A model generated the notes under the pieces. That model worked only from the letters and a program-made list of their open reading frames with translations, did no database searches and was not told where the DNA came from. A stretch of DNA of 59,507 nucleotides from Enterobacterales bacterium (GTDB taxonomy: Bacteria; Pseudomonadota; Gammaproteobacteria; Enterobacterales; Enterobacteriaceae), in assembly GCA_003864575.1 (NCBI GenBank), contig BHES01000006.1, positions 1 through 59,507 of the forward strand. Direction: 5' to 3'. The translations under genes and the position numbers were made by a program. Within the stretch, counting starts at the first letter, position 1, and every line of letters starts with the position of its first letter. Positions 1-10,891 of this stretch are shown one piece after another.

Positions 1-233
1 GCGCGCAGCGTCAGGCGAAATAGGCGTTTGAGCATCAGAACGGTGGAAATAGAGAGCTCAGAATAACGTTGAGGACGACCGCGGGTAGAGGTTTGAGGTT
101 GGTCGTACCAGGTCTGAATAGCAGATTCATCCACCCAGAATGTCAGTGAGCCACGGTTTATTAGGGCCTTGTTGTAGGCTGTCCAGTTGGTGATTTTGAA
201 CTTTTGTTTTGCCACGAGAGACCACGATGCCAT
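1..233 (-). CDS. IS5-family (IS903 group) transposase, N-terminal part
   Basis: An open frame starts at an ATG at 233 and runs through the left edge (77 codons visible, no stop). It begins MASWSLVAKQKFKITNW and continues with WTAYNKALINRGSLTFWVDESAI and RGRPQRYSELSISTVLMLKR, split here for length. This resembles the IS903 transposase N-terminus (VAKQKFKITNWPAYN, then RGRP). The start could instead be the codon for V7. The catalytic DDE core lies outside the window. It moves the element by cut-and-paste. Whether this copy is intact cannot be judged here. Confidence 0.88.
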   Translation of the reverse strand, partial: MASWSLVAKQKFKITNWTAYNKALINRGSLTFWVDESAIQTWYDQPQTSTRGRPQRYSELSISTVLMLKRLFRLTLR

Positions 234-292
234 CAGGAAGATAGAGTTTTGATTTTGATCACAGACAAAAGTTCGATTTATTCAACAAAGCC
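1..292 (-). mobile_element. IS903-type insertion sequence (IS5 family), truncated by the window edge
   Basis: The terminal inverted repeat at 275-292 reads GGCTTTGTTGAATAAATC on the minus strand, the IS903 end as I recall it. It is followed inward by the start of an IS5/IS903-type transposase reading leftward off the window. Only the 5' end of the element is visible. IS903 makes 9-bp target duplications, so the flank at 293-301 should be repeated beyond the left edge. Its end differs at a single base over the first 15 from the end of the small insertion at 5700-5872. Confidence 0.9.
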
Positions 293-384
293 GTTTTATG
301 ACTCAACTTCGTGATGGCATTCACAGCCTTGCGTACGCCAGCTTCCAATTTTTGAACGCGCTCTCATTCTTAATGGTCGAGAGT

Positions 385-398
385 GGAAACCGGTTTCC
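385..398. promoter_or_regulatory. LacI-family type operator upstream of the GH1 gene
   Basis: GGAAACCGGTTTCC is a perfect 14-bp palindrome with the central CG typical of LacI/GalR-family operators, about 140 bp before the GH1 start. It resembles AscG/GalR-like sites more than the GntR site (TTACC...GGTAA). The 293-534 interval holds no convincing gene. The cognate repressor is probably not encoded in the window. Confidence 0.5.
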
Positions 399-534
399 TA
401 AATGACTCCAATGCCTGTGGGATCGCTTTAACTCAAAGGACGTTACGCATGAGCGCCTGTCAGCCGAGGGTCGACTTTATAGTGCGCACTTTGCTTAATT
501 AACCGTTTATGAACGCAGCTAAAGGACAGCGAAG

Positions 535-1923
535 ATGACCATGAAATATGCATTCCCGAAGGAATTCTGGTGGGGCAGCGCCAGCTCTGCGCCGCAGACC
601 GAGGGTGAAAACCTGAGTTTTGGTAAAAGTGCCACCACCTGGGATCACTGGTTCGAACAGGAGCCTAACCGTTTCCACGGCAACGTTGGGCCGCAGCAGA
701 CCTCGACGTTCTATCAACACTGGCGCGAAGATATCGCCCTGTTGAAGCAGCTCAATCACAACACCTTCCGCACGTCGATCTCCTGGGCGCGTTTAATTCC
801 AGCCGGACGCGGTGAAGTCAATGCCGAAGCAGTGACCTTCTATAATCAGGTCATCGACGAGATGCTGGCGCAGGGCGTTCAGCCGTTTATTAATCTGTTC
901 CATTTCGATATGCCGATGGTGATGCAGGAGCTGGGAGGCTGGGAAAACCGTGACGTCGTGCAGGCCTACGGTGAATTCGCCGCGACCTGCTTCGACTTGT
1001 TTGGCGATCGCGTTAAGCACTGGTTTACCTTCAATGAGCCAGTCGTACCGGTGGAAGGCGGCTATCTGTATGATTTCCACTACCCGAACGTAGTGGATTT
1101 TAAGCGTGCCGCGACCGTGGCCTACCACACCATGCTGGCCCACGCGCTGGCGGTGAAAGCCTACCGCGAACGTCAGCAGGGCGGCGAAATCGGCATTATT
1201 CTCAACCTGACGCCGTCGTACCCGCGTTCACAACATCCGGCCGATATCAAAGCCGCCAACATTGCCGACCTGATGTTTAACCGCAGCTTCCTCGACCCGG
1301 CACTGCGCGGTGAATATCCGCAGGAGCTGGTAGAACTGCTGCGTGAGCAGGGGCAACTGCCGGATTGCCGTCCGGGCGACGCCGAGTTATTGCAGCAGGG
1401 CGTGGTTGATCTGCTGGGGATTAACTATTACCAGCCGCGCCGCATTCAGTGTCGCGACAGCCTGGTGAACCCGGAAAGCCCGATGATGCCTGAATGGTTC
1501 TTCAGCAGCTACGAGATGCCGGGGCGCAAGATGAACCCGCATCGGGGCTGGGAAATCTATGAAAAGGGCATCTACGACATTCTGACCAATCTGCGGGAAA
1601 ACTACGGTAATCCGCGCTGCTTTATTTCCGAAAACGGCATGGGCGTGGAAAACGAATTGCGTTTCGATCAGGGCGGGCAAATCAATGATGAGTACCGCAT
1701 CGACTTCGTGCGTGAGCACCTGAAATGGCTGCACCGTGCGTTGCAGGAAGGCAGCGGTTGCCTCGGCTATCACATGTGGACGTTTATCGACTGCTGGTCG
1801 TGGATGAATGCCTACAAAAACCGTTACGGCTTCGTGCAGCTGGATTTGGCGACGCAAAAACGCACGGTGAAAAAGAGCGGTGAGTGGTTTGCCCGTGTCG
1901 CCTCTCATCACGGTTTTGATTAA
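535..1923 (+). CDS. glycoside hydrolase family 1, probable 6-phospho-beta-glucosidase
   Basis: The 462-residue product is a single GH1 (beta/alpha)8 barrel, beginning FPKEFWWGSASSAPQTEG. The acid/base glutamate is E168 in TFNEP and the nucleophile is E366 in ISENG. The C-terminus has the usual YHMWTFIDCWSW and KNRYGF motifs. The family hydrolyses phosphorylated aryl- or beta-glucosides in the cytoplasm after PTS uptake; the exact substrate is not certain. AAAGGA precedes ATG 535; ATG 541 is an alternative. A LacI-type operator lies upstream. The EIIBCA gene further on could supply its substrate, and the second local GH1 gene is broken, so this may be the functional hydrolase. Confidence 0.9.
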   Translation: MTMKYAFPKEFWWGSASSAPQTEGENLSFGKSATTWDHWFEQEPNRFHGNVGPQQTSTFYQHWREDIALLKQLNHNTFRTSISWARLIPAGRGEVNAEAVTFYNQVIDEMLAQGVQPFINLFHFDMPMVMQELGGWENRDVVQAYGEFAATCFDLFGDRVKHWFTFNEPVVPVEGGYLYDFHYPNVVDFKRAATVAYHTMLAHALAVKAYRERQQGGEIGIILNLTPSYPRSQHPADIKAANIADLMFNRSFLDPALRGEYPQELVELLREQGQLPDCRPGDAELLQQGVVDLLGINYYQPRRIQCRDSLVNPESPMMPEWFFSSYEMPGRKMNPHRGWEIYEKGIYDILTNLRENYGNPRCFISENGMGVENELRFDQGGQINDEYRIDFVREHLKWLHRALQEGSGCLGYHMWTFIDCWSWMNAYKNRYGFVQLDLATQKRTVKKSGEWFARVASHHGFD

Positions 1924-2044
1924 CAAGGAAGAGGGCTGTGGTGACGCCGTTCTGATAGCGACGAGGTAGCGTTATCCGTCAGGGCGAATGTTTGCTAAAA
2001 TCAGCCTATCCTTTCTTAACCCAGTTCATTGAAATTCATTGAAA

Positions 2045-3040
2045 ATGAAGAAAAAAAGACCCGTACTTCAGGATGTGGCGGATAAAGTGGGCGTCACGAA
2101 GATGACGGTCAGCCGTTATTTGCGTAATCCTGAACAGGTTTCTGCTGCGTTGCAGGAGAAAATCTCCGCCGCGCTTGATGAACTGGGTTATATCCCCAAC
2201 CGCGCCCCCGACATTCTTTCCAACGCCAAAAGCCGCGCCATCGGCGTGCTGTTGCCGTCGCTGACCAACCAGGTGTTTGCCGAAGTGCTGCGCGGCATCG
2301 AAAGCGTGACCGATATTCACGGTTATCAGACCATGCTGGCACACTACGGCTACAGCCCTGAGCGCGAAGAGCAGCGGTTGACGTCGTTGCTTTCTTACAA
2401 TATCGATGGCCTGATTTTGTCTGAACGCACTCACACCGCACGCACGCTGAAGATGATCGAAGTGGCGGGTATTCCGGTGGTTGAGATGATGGACAGCGTG
2501 TCGCCGTGCGTGGATTTGGCCGTTGGCTTCAATAACTTCGAAGCGGCGCGGCAGATGACCCAGCAGATCATCGCCCGCGGCCACCGGCATGTGGTCTATT
2601 TCGGCGCGCGTCAGGACGAGCGAACGCTGATCAAGCAGCAGGGTTATGAGCAGGCCATGCGCGAGTCAGGGCTTGAACCTTACAGCGTGATGACCAGCCG
2701 TTCGTCGAGCTATTCGGCGGGGGCCGAGTTGCTCAAACAGGCGCAGAAAGACTGGCCGCAGATCGACAGTATATTCAGCACTAACGATGACCTGGCCGCC
2801 GGTGCTTTTTTTGAGTGTCAGCGGCAGGGTTTACATATTCCCTCGCAGATGGCGATTGCCGGTTTTCACGGCCACAACATGGGGCAGGCGATGGAACCGC
2901 AGCTCGCCAGCGTACTGACGCCGCGTGAACGTATGGGGCAGATCACCGCCGAACGCCTGCTGGCGAGATTGCGCGGGGAAGTGGTGACGCCACGCATGGT
3001 GGATGTCGGTTTCACTATTTCGGCCGGTGGGAGTATCTGA
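2045..3040 (+). CDS. gntR: GntR, LacI-family gluconate operon repressor
   Basis: From ATG 2045 the product is 331 residues, equal to E. coli GntR as I recall it, and starts KKKRPVLQDVADKVGVTKMT with near identity to it. The N-terminal LacI helix-turn-helix is followed by a periplasmic-binding-protein-like effector domain (RAIGVLLPSLTNQVFAEVL, ending GFTISAGGSI). A TTG at 2039 would add two residues; no strong ribosome site decides. It represses gluconate genes and is induced by gluconate. Its likely operator is the 28-bp palindrome at 8314-8341, between gntK and gntT. Unusually, a beta-glucoside cluster separates it from gntK. Confidence 0.95.
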   Translation: MKKKRPVLQDVADKVGVTKMTVSRYLRNPEQVSAALQEKISAALDELGYIPNRAPDILSNAKSRAIGVLLPSLTNQVFAEVLRGIESVTDIHGYQTMLAHYGYSPEREEQRLTSLLSYNIDGLILSERTHTARTLKMIEVAGIPVVEMMDSVSPCVDLAVGFNNFEAARQMTQQIIARGHRHVVYFGARQDERTLIKQQGYEQAMRESGLEPYSVMTSRSSSYSAGAELLKQAQKDWPQIDSIFSTNDDLAAGAFFECQRQGLHIPSQMAIAGFHGHNMGQAMEPQLASVLTPRERMGQITAERLLARLRGEVVTPRMVDVGFTISAGGSI

Positions 3041-3107
3041 GAGTCCTGTCACAGAACGCCATAACCGGCCTTGTTTGAGTATGAACACAACGTTATAAAC
3101 GAGCTTC

Positions 3108-3190
3108 GGGACGTTATCAGCGCAGTACCCTGAGCGAAACCTGATTCGAAGTCTGTCATTACTGGCGGCCTTCGAATCAGGTTTTTTTTT
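3108..3190 (+). promoter_or_regulatory. BglG-type ribonucleic antiterminator (RAT) overlapping an intrinsic terminator
   Basis: A perfect 13-bp stem (3139-3151 with 3170-3182) followed by a run of T (3182-3190) forms a strong terminator in the leader of the EIIBCA gene. Just upstream, 3108-3142 matches the RAT pattern: a GGGACGTTA side, a TCAG/CTGA stem, then GCGAAACC. The RAT 3' side overlaps the terminator 5' arm by four bases. The loop between TCAG and CTGA is 9 nt, longer than the usual one. RAT binding by the BglG-type protein at 6859-7686 would block the terminator. Confidence 0.8.
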
Positions 3191-3235
3191 GGCCGTAATC
3201 TGGGAAATCCAGCGTGGGAATAAAGGATAAAAACG

Positions 3236-5872
<2,637 letters not shown>

Positions 5873-5881
5873 GGGCAGAAG
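5873..5881. repeat. 9-bp target site duplication, right copy
   Basis: This GGGCAGAAG is identical to 5691-5699. Coding homology to GH1 enzymes continues immediately from here. Confidence 0.92.
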
Positions 5882-6756
5882 AAGAATCTCTATCAGCAAA
5901 ACCACAATATGCTGGTGGCGCAGGCCAAGGTGATGCAGTCGTTGCATAATAAAATTCCTAGTGCCAAAATCGGCCCGGCACCCAACATTGCCGTTATTTA
6001 TCCGGCCACGTCGAAACCTGAAGATATTCTGGCGGCGTTTAACTATAACGCCATCCGCAACTGGCTCTATCTGGATATGGCCGCCCGTGGGGAATATAAC
6101 GTCATGGCGTGGCGATATATGGAAGAGAAGGGTTATACGCCGGATATTTTGCCAGGGGATATGGAGATCCTGCGCAGCGGAAAACCTGATTTTATTGCCT
6201 TCAACTATTACACCACGCAGGCGGTGGAAGCCAGCCGTGGCGATGGTCAGGATGAAGTGATCCGCGGTGGGAATAAATTGCTGAAATCTGGGGAGGATGG
6301 CGTACACCGTGGCGCAGCAAATAACCATCTGCCGCGCACCGAATTTGGCACCGAAATTGACCCGGTAGGTTTTCGTAATACGTTGCGTGAAATCTACGAC
6401 CGCTATCACCTGCCTCTGCTGATCACTGAAAATGGTCTGGGCGCTTTCGATAAACTGGATGAAAATGGTGAAATTAACGACCACTATCGCATCGATTATT
6501 TACGCCGTCATCTGGAACAAATGCAGTTAGCCATTACCGACGGTGTGGAAGTGTTTGGTTATACGCCGTGGTCGGCGCTGGATTTAATTTCCACCCATCA
6601 GGGCTGTTCCAAACGCTACGGTTTAATCTACGTGAACCGCGACGAATGTGATCTCAAAGATCTGCGGCGTATTCGTAAACTAAGCTCATATTGGTATGCC
6701 GATGTGATTAAAAACAACGCGTTGCCATAACGGCAATCCTCACCTAAACCGGAGCT

Positions 6757-6796
6757 AAGGTGATAACGTATTCTGCGTTATCGCCTTTATGTTTTA
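6757..6796 (+). terminator. hairpin terminator between the broken GH1 gene and the antiterminator gene
   Basis: AAGGTGATAACG (6757-6768) pairs with CGTTATCGCCTT (6776-6787) through 12 pairs including one G-U, followed by a T-rich stretch. No RAT-like sequence overlaps it. It probably ends or attenuates transcription ahead of the regulator gene. Confidence 0.6.
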
Positions 6797-6858
6797 GAGC
6801 AGATGAATATATATGGCCCTGAGTAAAGTAAGGAATTATCCGGCATGAGATCACGCTG

Positions 6859-7686
6859 ATGAAAGTAATAAAGGTATTAAGCAATAACGCCATTATTGCC
6901 ACGACAGATGATCAGCAGGAAATGGTTGCCATTGGCCGGGGCATTGGTTTTGGTAAACAACCGGGCGACGAGGTGGATCCTGCGGATATTGAAAGCCAGT
7001 TTGTCAAAAAAGCCAGTGGGATGACTGATGTTCTGGCGCAGTTGACGGCAGCGATACCGACGGAATGTCTGTTCATTACCCAACAAGTGATTGTATTGGC
7101 GAAATCCCGCCTGAATATTGATGTGCAAGAAACGCTGTTTTTCGCACTGAGTGATCACATCAGTTTTGCGGTGGAAAGATTTAAGAAAGGGCTCGAGATA
7201 AAGAACATCCTATTGTGGGATATCAAGCAGTTTTATCGGGCTGAGTTTGCGGTGGCCATGGAAGCGCTGGCGCTGATTAACCAGAAGTTACAGATAGAGT
7301 TGCCGGAAGATGAGGCGGGTTTTCTGGCCCTGCATCTGGCCAATGCGACCAACAATAATATGCAGAGTACAATGCAAAGTGCCGGGATGATTAAAGATAT
7401 TCTTAACATCATAAAATATGATTTACGCATTAAGTTTGATGAGCGATCCATCGATTATCAGCGCATCATTACGCATCTGAAATTCTTCTCTTTGCGCTTA
7501 TTAAACCGCACGCCCGTTAATCATAATGACCCGAGTATTTACGCCGGAATTCAGGAAGCCATGCCAGCGTCTTATCAGTGTGTCTTAAAGATCAATGATT
7601 ACGTGACGAAAAATCACCAGAGCCAGTTAACCGCCGACGAACTGATGTTTTTGACGATACATATTAATCGACTGAAGCCCGCCTGA
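6859..7686 (+). CDS. bglG: BglG/LicT-family transcriptional antiterminator
   Basis: The 275-residue protein has the family order: N-terminal RNA-binding CAT domain (about 1-55, MKVIKVLSNNAII... VAIGRGIGFGK), PRD1 and PRD2. The four PTS-phosphorylated histidines are all present: H100 (SDH), H159 (ALHLAN), H206 (THLKFF) and H268 (TIHINR). It binds RAT RNA and prevents termination when EIIB phosphorylation is relieved by substrate. The target is the RAT at 3108-3142. It lies after the broken GH1 gene rather than ahead of the PTS gene as in E. coli bgl, and behind its own hairpin. Confidence 0.92.
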   Translation: MKVIKVLSNNAIIATTDDQQEMVAIGRGIGFGKQPGDEVDPADIESQFVKKASGMTDVLAQLTAAIPTECLFITQQVIVLAKSRLNIDVQETLFFALSDHISFAVERFKKGLEIKNILLWDIKQFYRAEFAVAMEALALINQKLQIELPEDEAGFLALHLANATNNNMQSTMQSAGMIKDILNIIKYDLRIKFDERSIDYQRIITHLKFFSLRLLNRTPVNHNDPSIYAGIQEAMPASYQCVLKINDYVTKNHQSQLTADELMFLTIHINRLKPA

Positions 7687-7738
7687 ACGGGCTAACGGCC
7701 TGGTTTACCTGCCACTTTGCATCGAAGCTGTGCTCAAA

Positions 7739-8254
7739 TTACTGATTGTGCTTAGCGAGCGCCGCCACGCAGCGGTCTACTACACCGTCAAATTTGTGGT
7801 CGATGTTAACCCGCACGACATCCGATTCGTCTTCGCCGGGTTCTTCCAGCGCTTCAAACTGGCTTTTGAGCAGGTCCATCGGCATGAAGTGTCCGGCGCG
7901 GGCTTTCAGGCGCTCGGAAATCACGTCAATGCTGCCTTTCAGATAGATAAATACTACGCCTTGATTTTCATCACGCAGCGCATCACGATAGCGGCGTTTC
8001 AACGCAGAGCAGACGATAACGCCGGTCTCATTCTTGTGATAGAGACTGTAGGCGGCGTCATTCAGGCGCTTGAGCCACGGCGCACGGTCGTCATCGTTAA
8101 GCGGATGACCACTGGCCATCTTCTGAATATTGGCGCGGGGATGGAGATCATCACCGTCGATAAATTTAGCGTTAATTGCCCGGGCTAATGCCGCGCCGAC
8201 GGTGGACTTACCGCTGCCTGACACGCCCATCAGAATGATGCTTTGTCCTGCCAT
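7739..8254 (-). CDS. gntK: GntK, gluconate kinase
   Basis: From the ATG at 8254 the product is 171 residues, MAGQSIILMGVSGSGKST, with the Walker A P-loop GVSGSGKS at residues 10-17 and the family motifs DGDDLHP and SALKRRYRD. It phosphorylates D-gluconate to 6-phosphogluconate in the cytoplasm. An upstream in-frame ATG (8314) would add 20 unrelated residues and was not used. It is divergent from gntT, and the GntR palindrome and CRP site lie between them. Confidence 0.95.
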   Translation of the reverse strand: MAGQSIILMGVSGSGKSTVGAALARAINAKFIDGDDLHPRANIQKMASGHPLNDDDRAPWLKRLNDAAYSLYHKNETGVIVCSALKRRYRDALRDENQGVVFIYLKGSIDVISERLKARAGHFMPMDLLKSQFEALEEPGEDESDVVRVNIDHKFDGVVDRCVAALAKHNQ

Positions 8255-8312
8255 AAGTTGATCTCTATCCCAAAATGAAAATTTCGACTGCGGAGTGAGT
8301 CCTAATATTAGC

Positions 8313-8342
8313 ATGTTACCGGTATCATGATACCGGTAACAA
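8313..8342. promoter_or_regulatory. tandem GntR operators forming one long palindrome
   Basis: Two 16-bp GntR-like sites, ATGTTACCGGTATCAT (8313-8328) and ATGATACCGGTAACAA (8327-8342), overlap by two bases. Together 8314-8341 is an exact 28-bp palindrome. The established GntR site has the TTACC/GGTAA core. It lies between gntK and gntT and could control both. Confidence 0.8.
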
Positions 8343-8349
8343 ATGGAGA

Positions 8350-8365
8350 TGTGACTAATATCACA
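8350..8365. promoter_or_regulatory. CRP-cAMP site in the gntK-gntT interval
   Basis: TGTGACTAATATCACA matches the CRP consensus TGTGA-N6-TCACA exactly. It lies 8 bp from the GntR palindrome and 136 bp before gntT. CRP activation of gntT is known in E. coli. Confidence 0.75.
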
Positions 8366-8501
8366 AAGGAATGCACTGCTGATTTAGCGGTCGCGGCCTG
8401 TACCCGTTGCACTGTTAACTCCTACAATTCATTGAAAATCAAAAAATAATGCCCCCGTGATCTCCTGTCGGATCGCGGGATAAAGCATAAGGGGAAAAGA
8501 T

Positions 8502-9818
8502 ATGCCATTAGTCATTGTAGCGGTTGGCGTCGCGCTGCTGCTGTTGCTTATGATCCGGTTCAAACTCAACGGCTTCATCGCGTTGATTCTGGTCGCCCTC
8601 GCGGTCGGTATCATGCAGGGTATGCCGGTGGATAAGGTCATCACCTCGATTAAAAACGGCGTCGGCGGCACGCTCGGCAGCCTGGCGCTGATCATGGGCT
8701 TTGGTGCCATGCTCGGTAAAATGTTAGCGGACTGCGGCGGTGCACAGCGAATTGCCACCACGTTGATTGCTAAATTTGGTAAGGAACATATTCAGTGGGC
8801 CATCGTGCTGACCGGTTTTATCGTCGGTTTTGCGCTGTTCTACGAAGTGGGCTTTGTGCTGATGTTGCCGCTGGTGTTTACCGTCGCTGCCGCAGCACGC
8901 CTGCCGCTGCTGTACGTCGGCGTGCCGATGGCCGCGGCGCTGTCGGTTACCCACGGTTTCCTGCCTCCGCACCCTGGGCCAACGGCGATTGCCACCATCT
9001 TCCACGCTGACATGGGCAAGACCCTGCTGTACGGTTCACTGCTCGCTGTGCCGACGGTGATCCTGGCCGGTCCTGTGTTTGCCCGTTTCCTGAAAGGTAT
9101 CGATAAACCGGTCCCTGAAGGCTTGTTCAACCCGAAAACCTTCACCGAAGAAGAGATGCCTGGTTTTGGCGTCAGCGTCGCTACTTCGCTGGTGCCGGTG
9201 ATTCTGATGGCGTTCCGCACGGTCTGCGAAATGATCCTGCCGAAAGGCCACCCGGTGTTGGCTTACGCTGAATTCTTCGGTGACCCGGTGATGGCAACGC
9301 TGATTGCGGTGTTGATCGCTATCTTCACCTTCGGCCTAAACCGTGGACGTTCCATGGAGCAGGTGATGACCACAGTGACCGAGTCGATCAAAATCATCGC
9401 GATGATGCTGCTGATCATCGGCGGTGGCGGGGCGTTCAAACAAGTACTGGTCGACAGCGGCATTGAGCCATACATCGCCAATATCATGAACGGCAGTCAC
9501 CTGTCGCCAATCCTGCTGGCGTGGTCCATTGCGGCGGTCCTGCGTATTGCACTGGGTTCTGCGACCGTTGCGGCGATCACGGCGGGCGGTATCGTTGCTC
9601 CGTTGATTGCCTCCAGCGGCGCCAGCCCTGAGTTGATGGTGATCGCCGTGGGCTCCGGCAGCGTGATTTTCTCCCACGTTAACGACCCCGGCTTCTGGTT
9701 GTTCAAGGAGTATTTCAACCTGACTATCGTTGAAACCTTCAAGTCATGGTCAATCCTTGAAACCATCATCTCCCTGTGCGGCCTCGGCGGTTGCCTGCTG
9801 CTGTCGATGGTGGTGTAA
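8502..9818 (+). CDS. gntT: GntT, high-affinity gluconate permease
   Basis: The 438-residue protein (the same length as E. coli GntT) is an inner-membrane gluconate:H+ symporter of the GntP family with about 12-14 hydrophobic segments. It has near-identical blocks such as LIMGFGAMLGKMLADCGGAQ, THGFLPPHPGPTAIATIF and FSHVNDPGFWLFKEYF. GGGGAAAAG precedes ATG 8502. It is preceded by the GntR and CRP sites and followed by an intrinsic terminator, so it is probably monocistronic. The close match is to GntT rather than GntU, GntP or IdnT. Confidence 0.94.
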   Translation: MPLVIVAVGVALLLLLMIRFKLNGFIALILVALAVGIMQGMPVDKVITSIKNGVGGTLGSLALIMGFGAMLGKMLADCGGAQRIATTLIAKFGKEHIQWAIVLTGFIVGFALFYEVGFVLMLPLVFTVAAAARLPLLYVGVPMAAALSVTHGFLPPHPGPTAIATIFHADMGKTLLYGSLLAVPTVILAGPVFARFLKGIDKPVPEGLFNPKTFTEEEMPGFGVSVATSLVPVILMAFRTVCEMILPKGHPVLAYAEFFGDPVMATLIAVLIAIFTFGLNRGRSMEQVMTTVTESIKIIAMMLLIIGGGGAFKQVLVDSGIEPYIANIMNGSHLSPILLAWSIAAVLRIALGSATVAAITAGGIVAPLIASSGASPELMVIAVGSGSVIFSHVNDPGFWLFKEYFNLTIVETFKSWSILETIISLCGLGGCLLLSMVV

Positions 9819-9860
9819 CGCGTTACTTTTCAGGTTAAAGCGAAGAGATATGCAATAAAA

Positions 9861-9887
9861 AACGGCGGGCCAAAGGGTCCGCCGTTT
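9861..9887. terminator. bidirectional terminator after gntT and yhgN
   Basis: AACGGCGG pairs with CCGCCGTT around a short loop, with A-rich and T-rich flanks. It can serve gntT (plus) and yhgN (minus). Confidence 0.85.
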
Positions 9888-9916
9888 TCGTTGTTATGAC
9901 CAGGAAGTCACACCCG

Positions 9917-10510
9917 CTAAATCTTCAAATACGCTCTGATCCCATCCAGGAACATTTGGGTGGAGAGCATGACCAGAATCAGCCCCATCAGGCGCTCCAG
10001 CGCGCTGACCCCTTTGTCGCCGAGCAGGCGCAGGAACAGATTCGACAGCAGCAAAATCCCCATCGACAATCCCCAGGCGATAAACAGCGCCAGCGTCAGG
10101 TGGGTCATCTGGTTGGGATACTGATGCGACAACAGCATCAGTGTGGCCAGAATCGACGGGCCAGCGACCAGCGGGATCGCCATCGGCACCAGGAAAGGTT
10201 CTTCACCGGCCGGTAAGCCACTGCTGCTTTTTTCTTCAGATGGGAAAATCATTTTGATGGCGATCAAGAACAGAATGATACCGCCGGAGATCGACACGGT
10301 TTCGGTGCGCAGGTTGAGGAAGGAGAGGATCTTCTCACCGGCGAACAGGAAGATCAGCATCAGGATCAGTGCGATCAGCATTTCGCGGATCAACACCACG
10401 CGGCGGCGTTTAGGATCCAGATGTTTGAGTACCGACATGAAAATCGGCAAATTGCCCAGCGGATCCATTATTAAAAACAGCAAAATCGTTGCTGAAATCA
10501 TTTCAGTCAT
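9917..10510 (-). CDS. yhgN: YhgN, MarC-family inner membrane protein
   Basis: The 197-residue polytopic protein has six probable membrane segments, with the MarC-family FLIMDPLGNLPIFM start and the PLAIPLVAGPSILAT-like block (here MAIPLVAGPSILATLML). Its place next to asd is conserved in enterobacteria. Its function is not established. It is read toward gntT, and an ERIC repeat lies upstream of its start. Confidence 0.93.
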   Translation of the reverse strand: MTEMISATILLFLIMDPLGNLPIFMSVLKHLDPKRRRVVLIREMLIALILMLIFLFAGEKILSFLNLRTETVSISGGIILFLIAIKMIFPSEEKSSSGLPAGEEPFLVPMAIPLVAGPSILATLMLLSHQYPNQMTHLTLALFIAWGLSMGILLLSNLFLRLLGDKGVSALERLMGLILVMLSTQMFLDGIRAYLKI

Positions 10511-10540
10511 GACTACCTCGGAAGAAAAATTCGGTCTTTA

Positions 10541-10663
10541 TACCCGTCATCCTTCGAGCTGCAGGTGTGTTGGCCGCTCTCGCTGACCCGAATCACTTAT
10601 CGGTGTAAGCTCATCGGGATGCTGTCGTTTGCCGCCTTCCTGCAATTCGAATGATTTTGGGTA
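10541..10663. repeat. ERIC element, full length (123 bp)
   Basis: It begins TACCCGTCATCCTTCGAGCT and ends with TGATTTTGGGTA, the imperfect inverted ends of ERIC. The centre (GTAAGCTCATCGGGAT) corresponds to the ERIC1 primer region. A second copy of the same length lies at 22021-22143. Confidence 0.9.
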
Positions 10664-10783
10664 GTAAGAAAGCCGGTTATTAGTCGCGCTGCTAAAAAAG
10701 CCCCGACTATCGATTAAATTCACTTGCCACTTCTACACCATTTTGTAAGGTGGTATCCCCTTCATCCTCCACGTCGCCTCTGG

Positions 10784-10803
10784 GCGATTCGAATGATTTT
10801 GGG
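10784..10803. repeat. ERIC end fragment
   Basis: GCGATTCGAATGATTTTGGG repeats the right end of the ERIC element about 140 bp upstream. It looks like a truncated or rearranged copy. Confidence 0.6.
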
Positions 10804-10891
10804 CGCAGGCCATTGCGTTGACAGGAGAGTCAGCGCTAAAAATTTCAAACACACTTTACGCAGCTATCACCCTCAGGGCAGGACAGTAATT

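Larger units (their letters stand above)
10511..10891. other. gene-free interval between yhgN and asd
   Basis: This 381-bp interval holds the divergent promoters of yhgN and asd, a full ERIC element and an ERIC end fragment. I see no RNA gene or riboswitch fold that I can support. Confidence 0.6.

Noticed and set aside
2045..3040. The LacI-family gene as a local beta-glucoside repressor
   Set aside because: The protein matches E. coli GntR almost throughout and the matching operators lie by gntK-gntT, so gluconate control is the better call.
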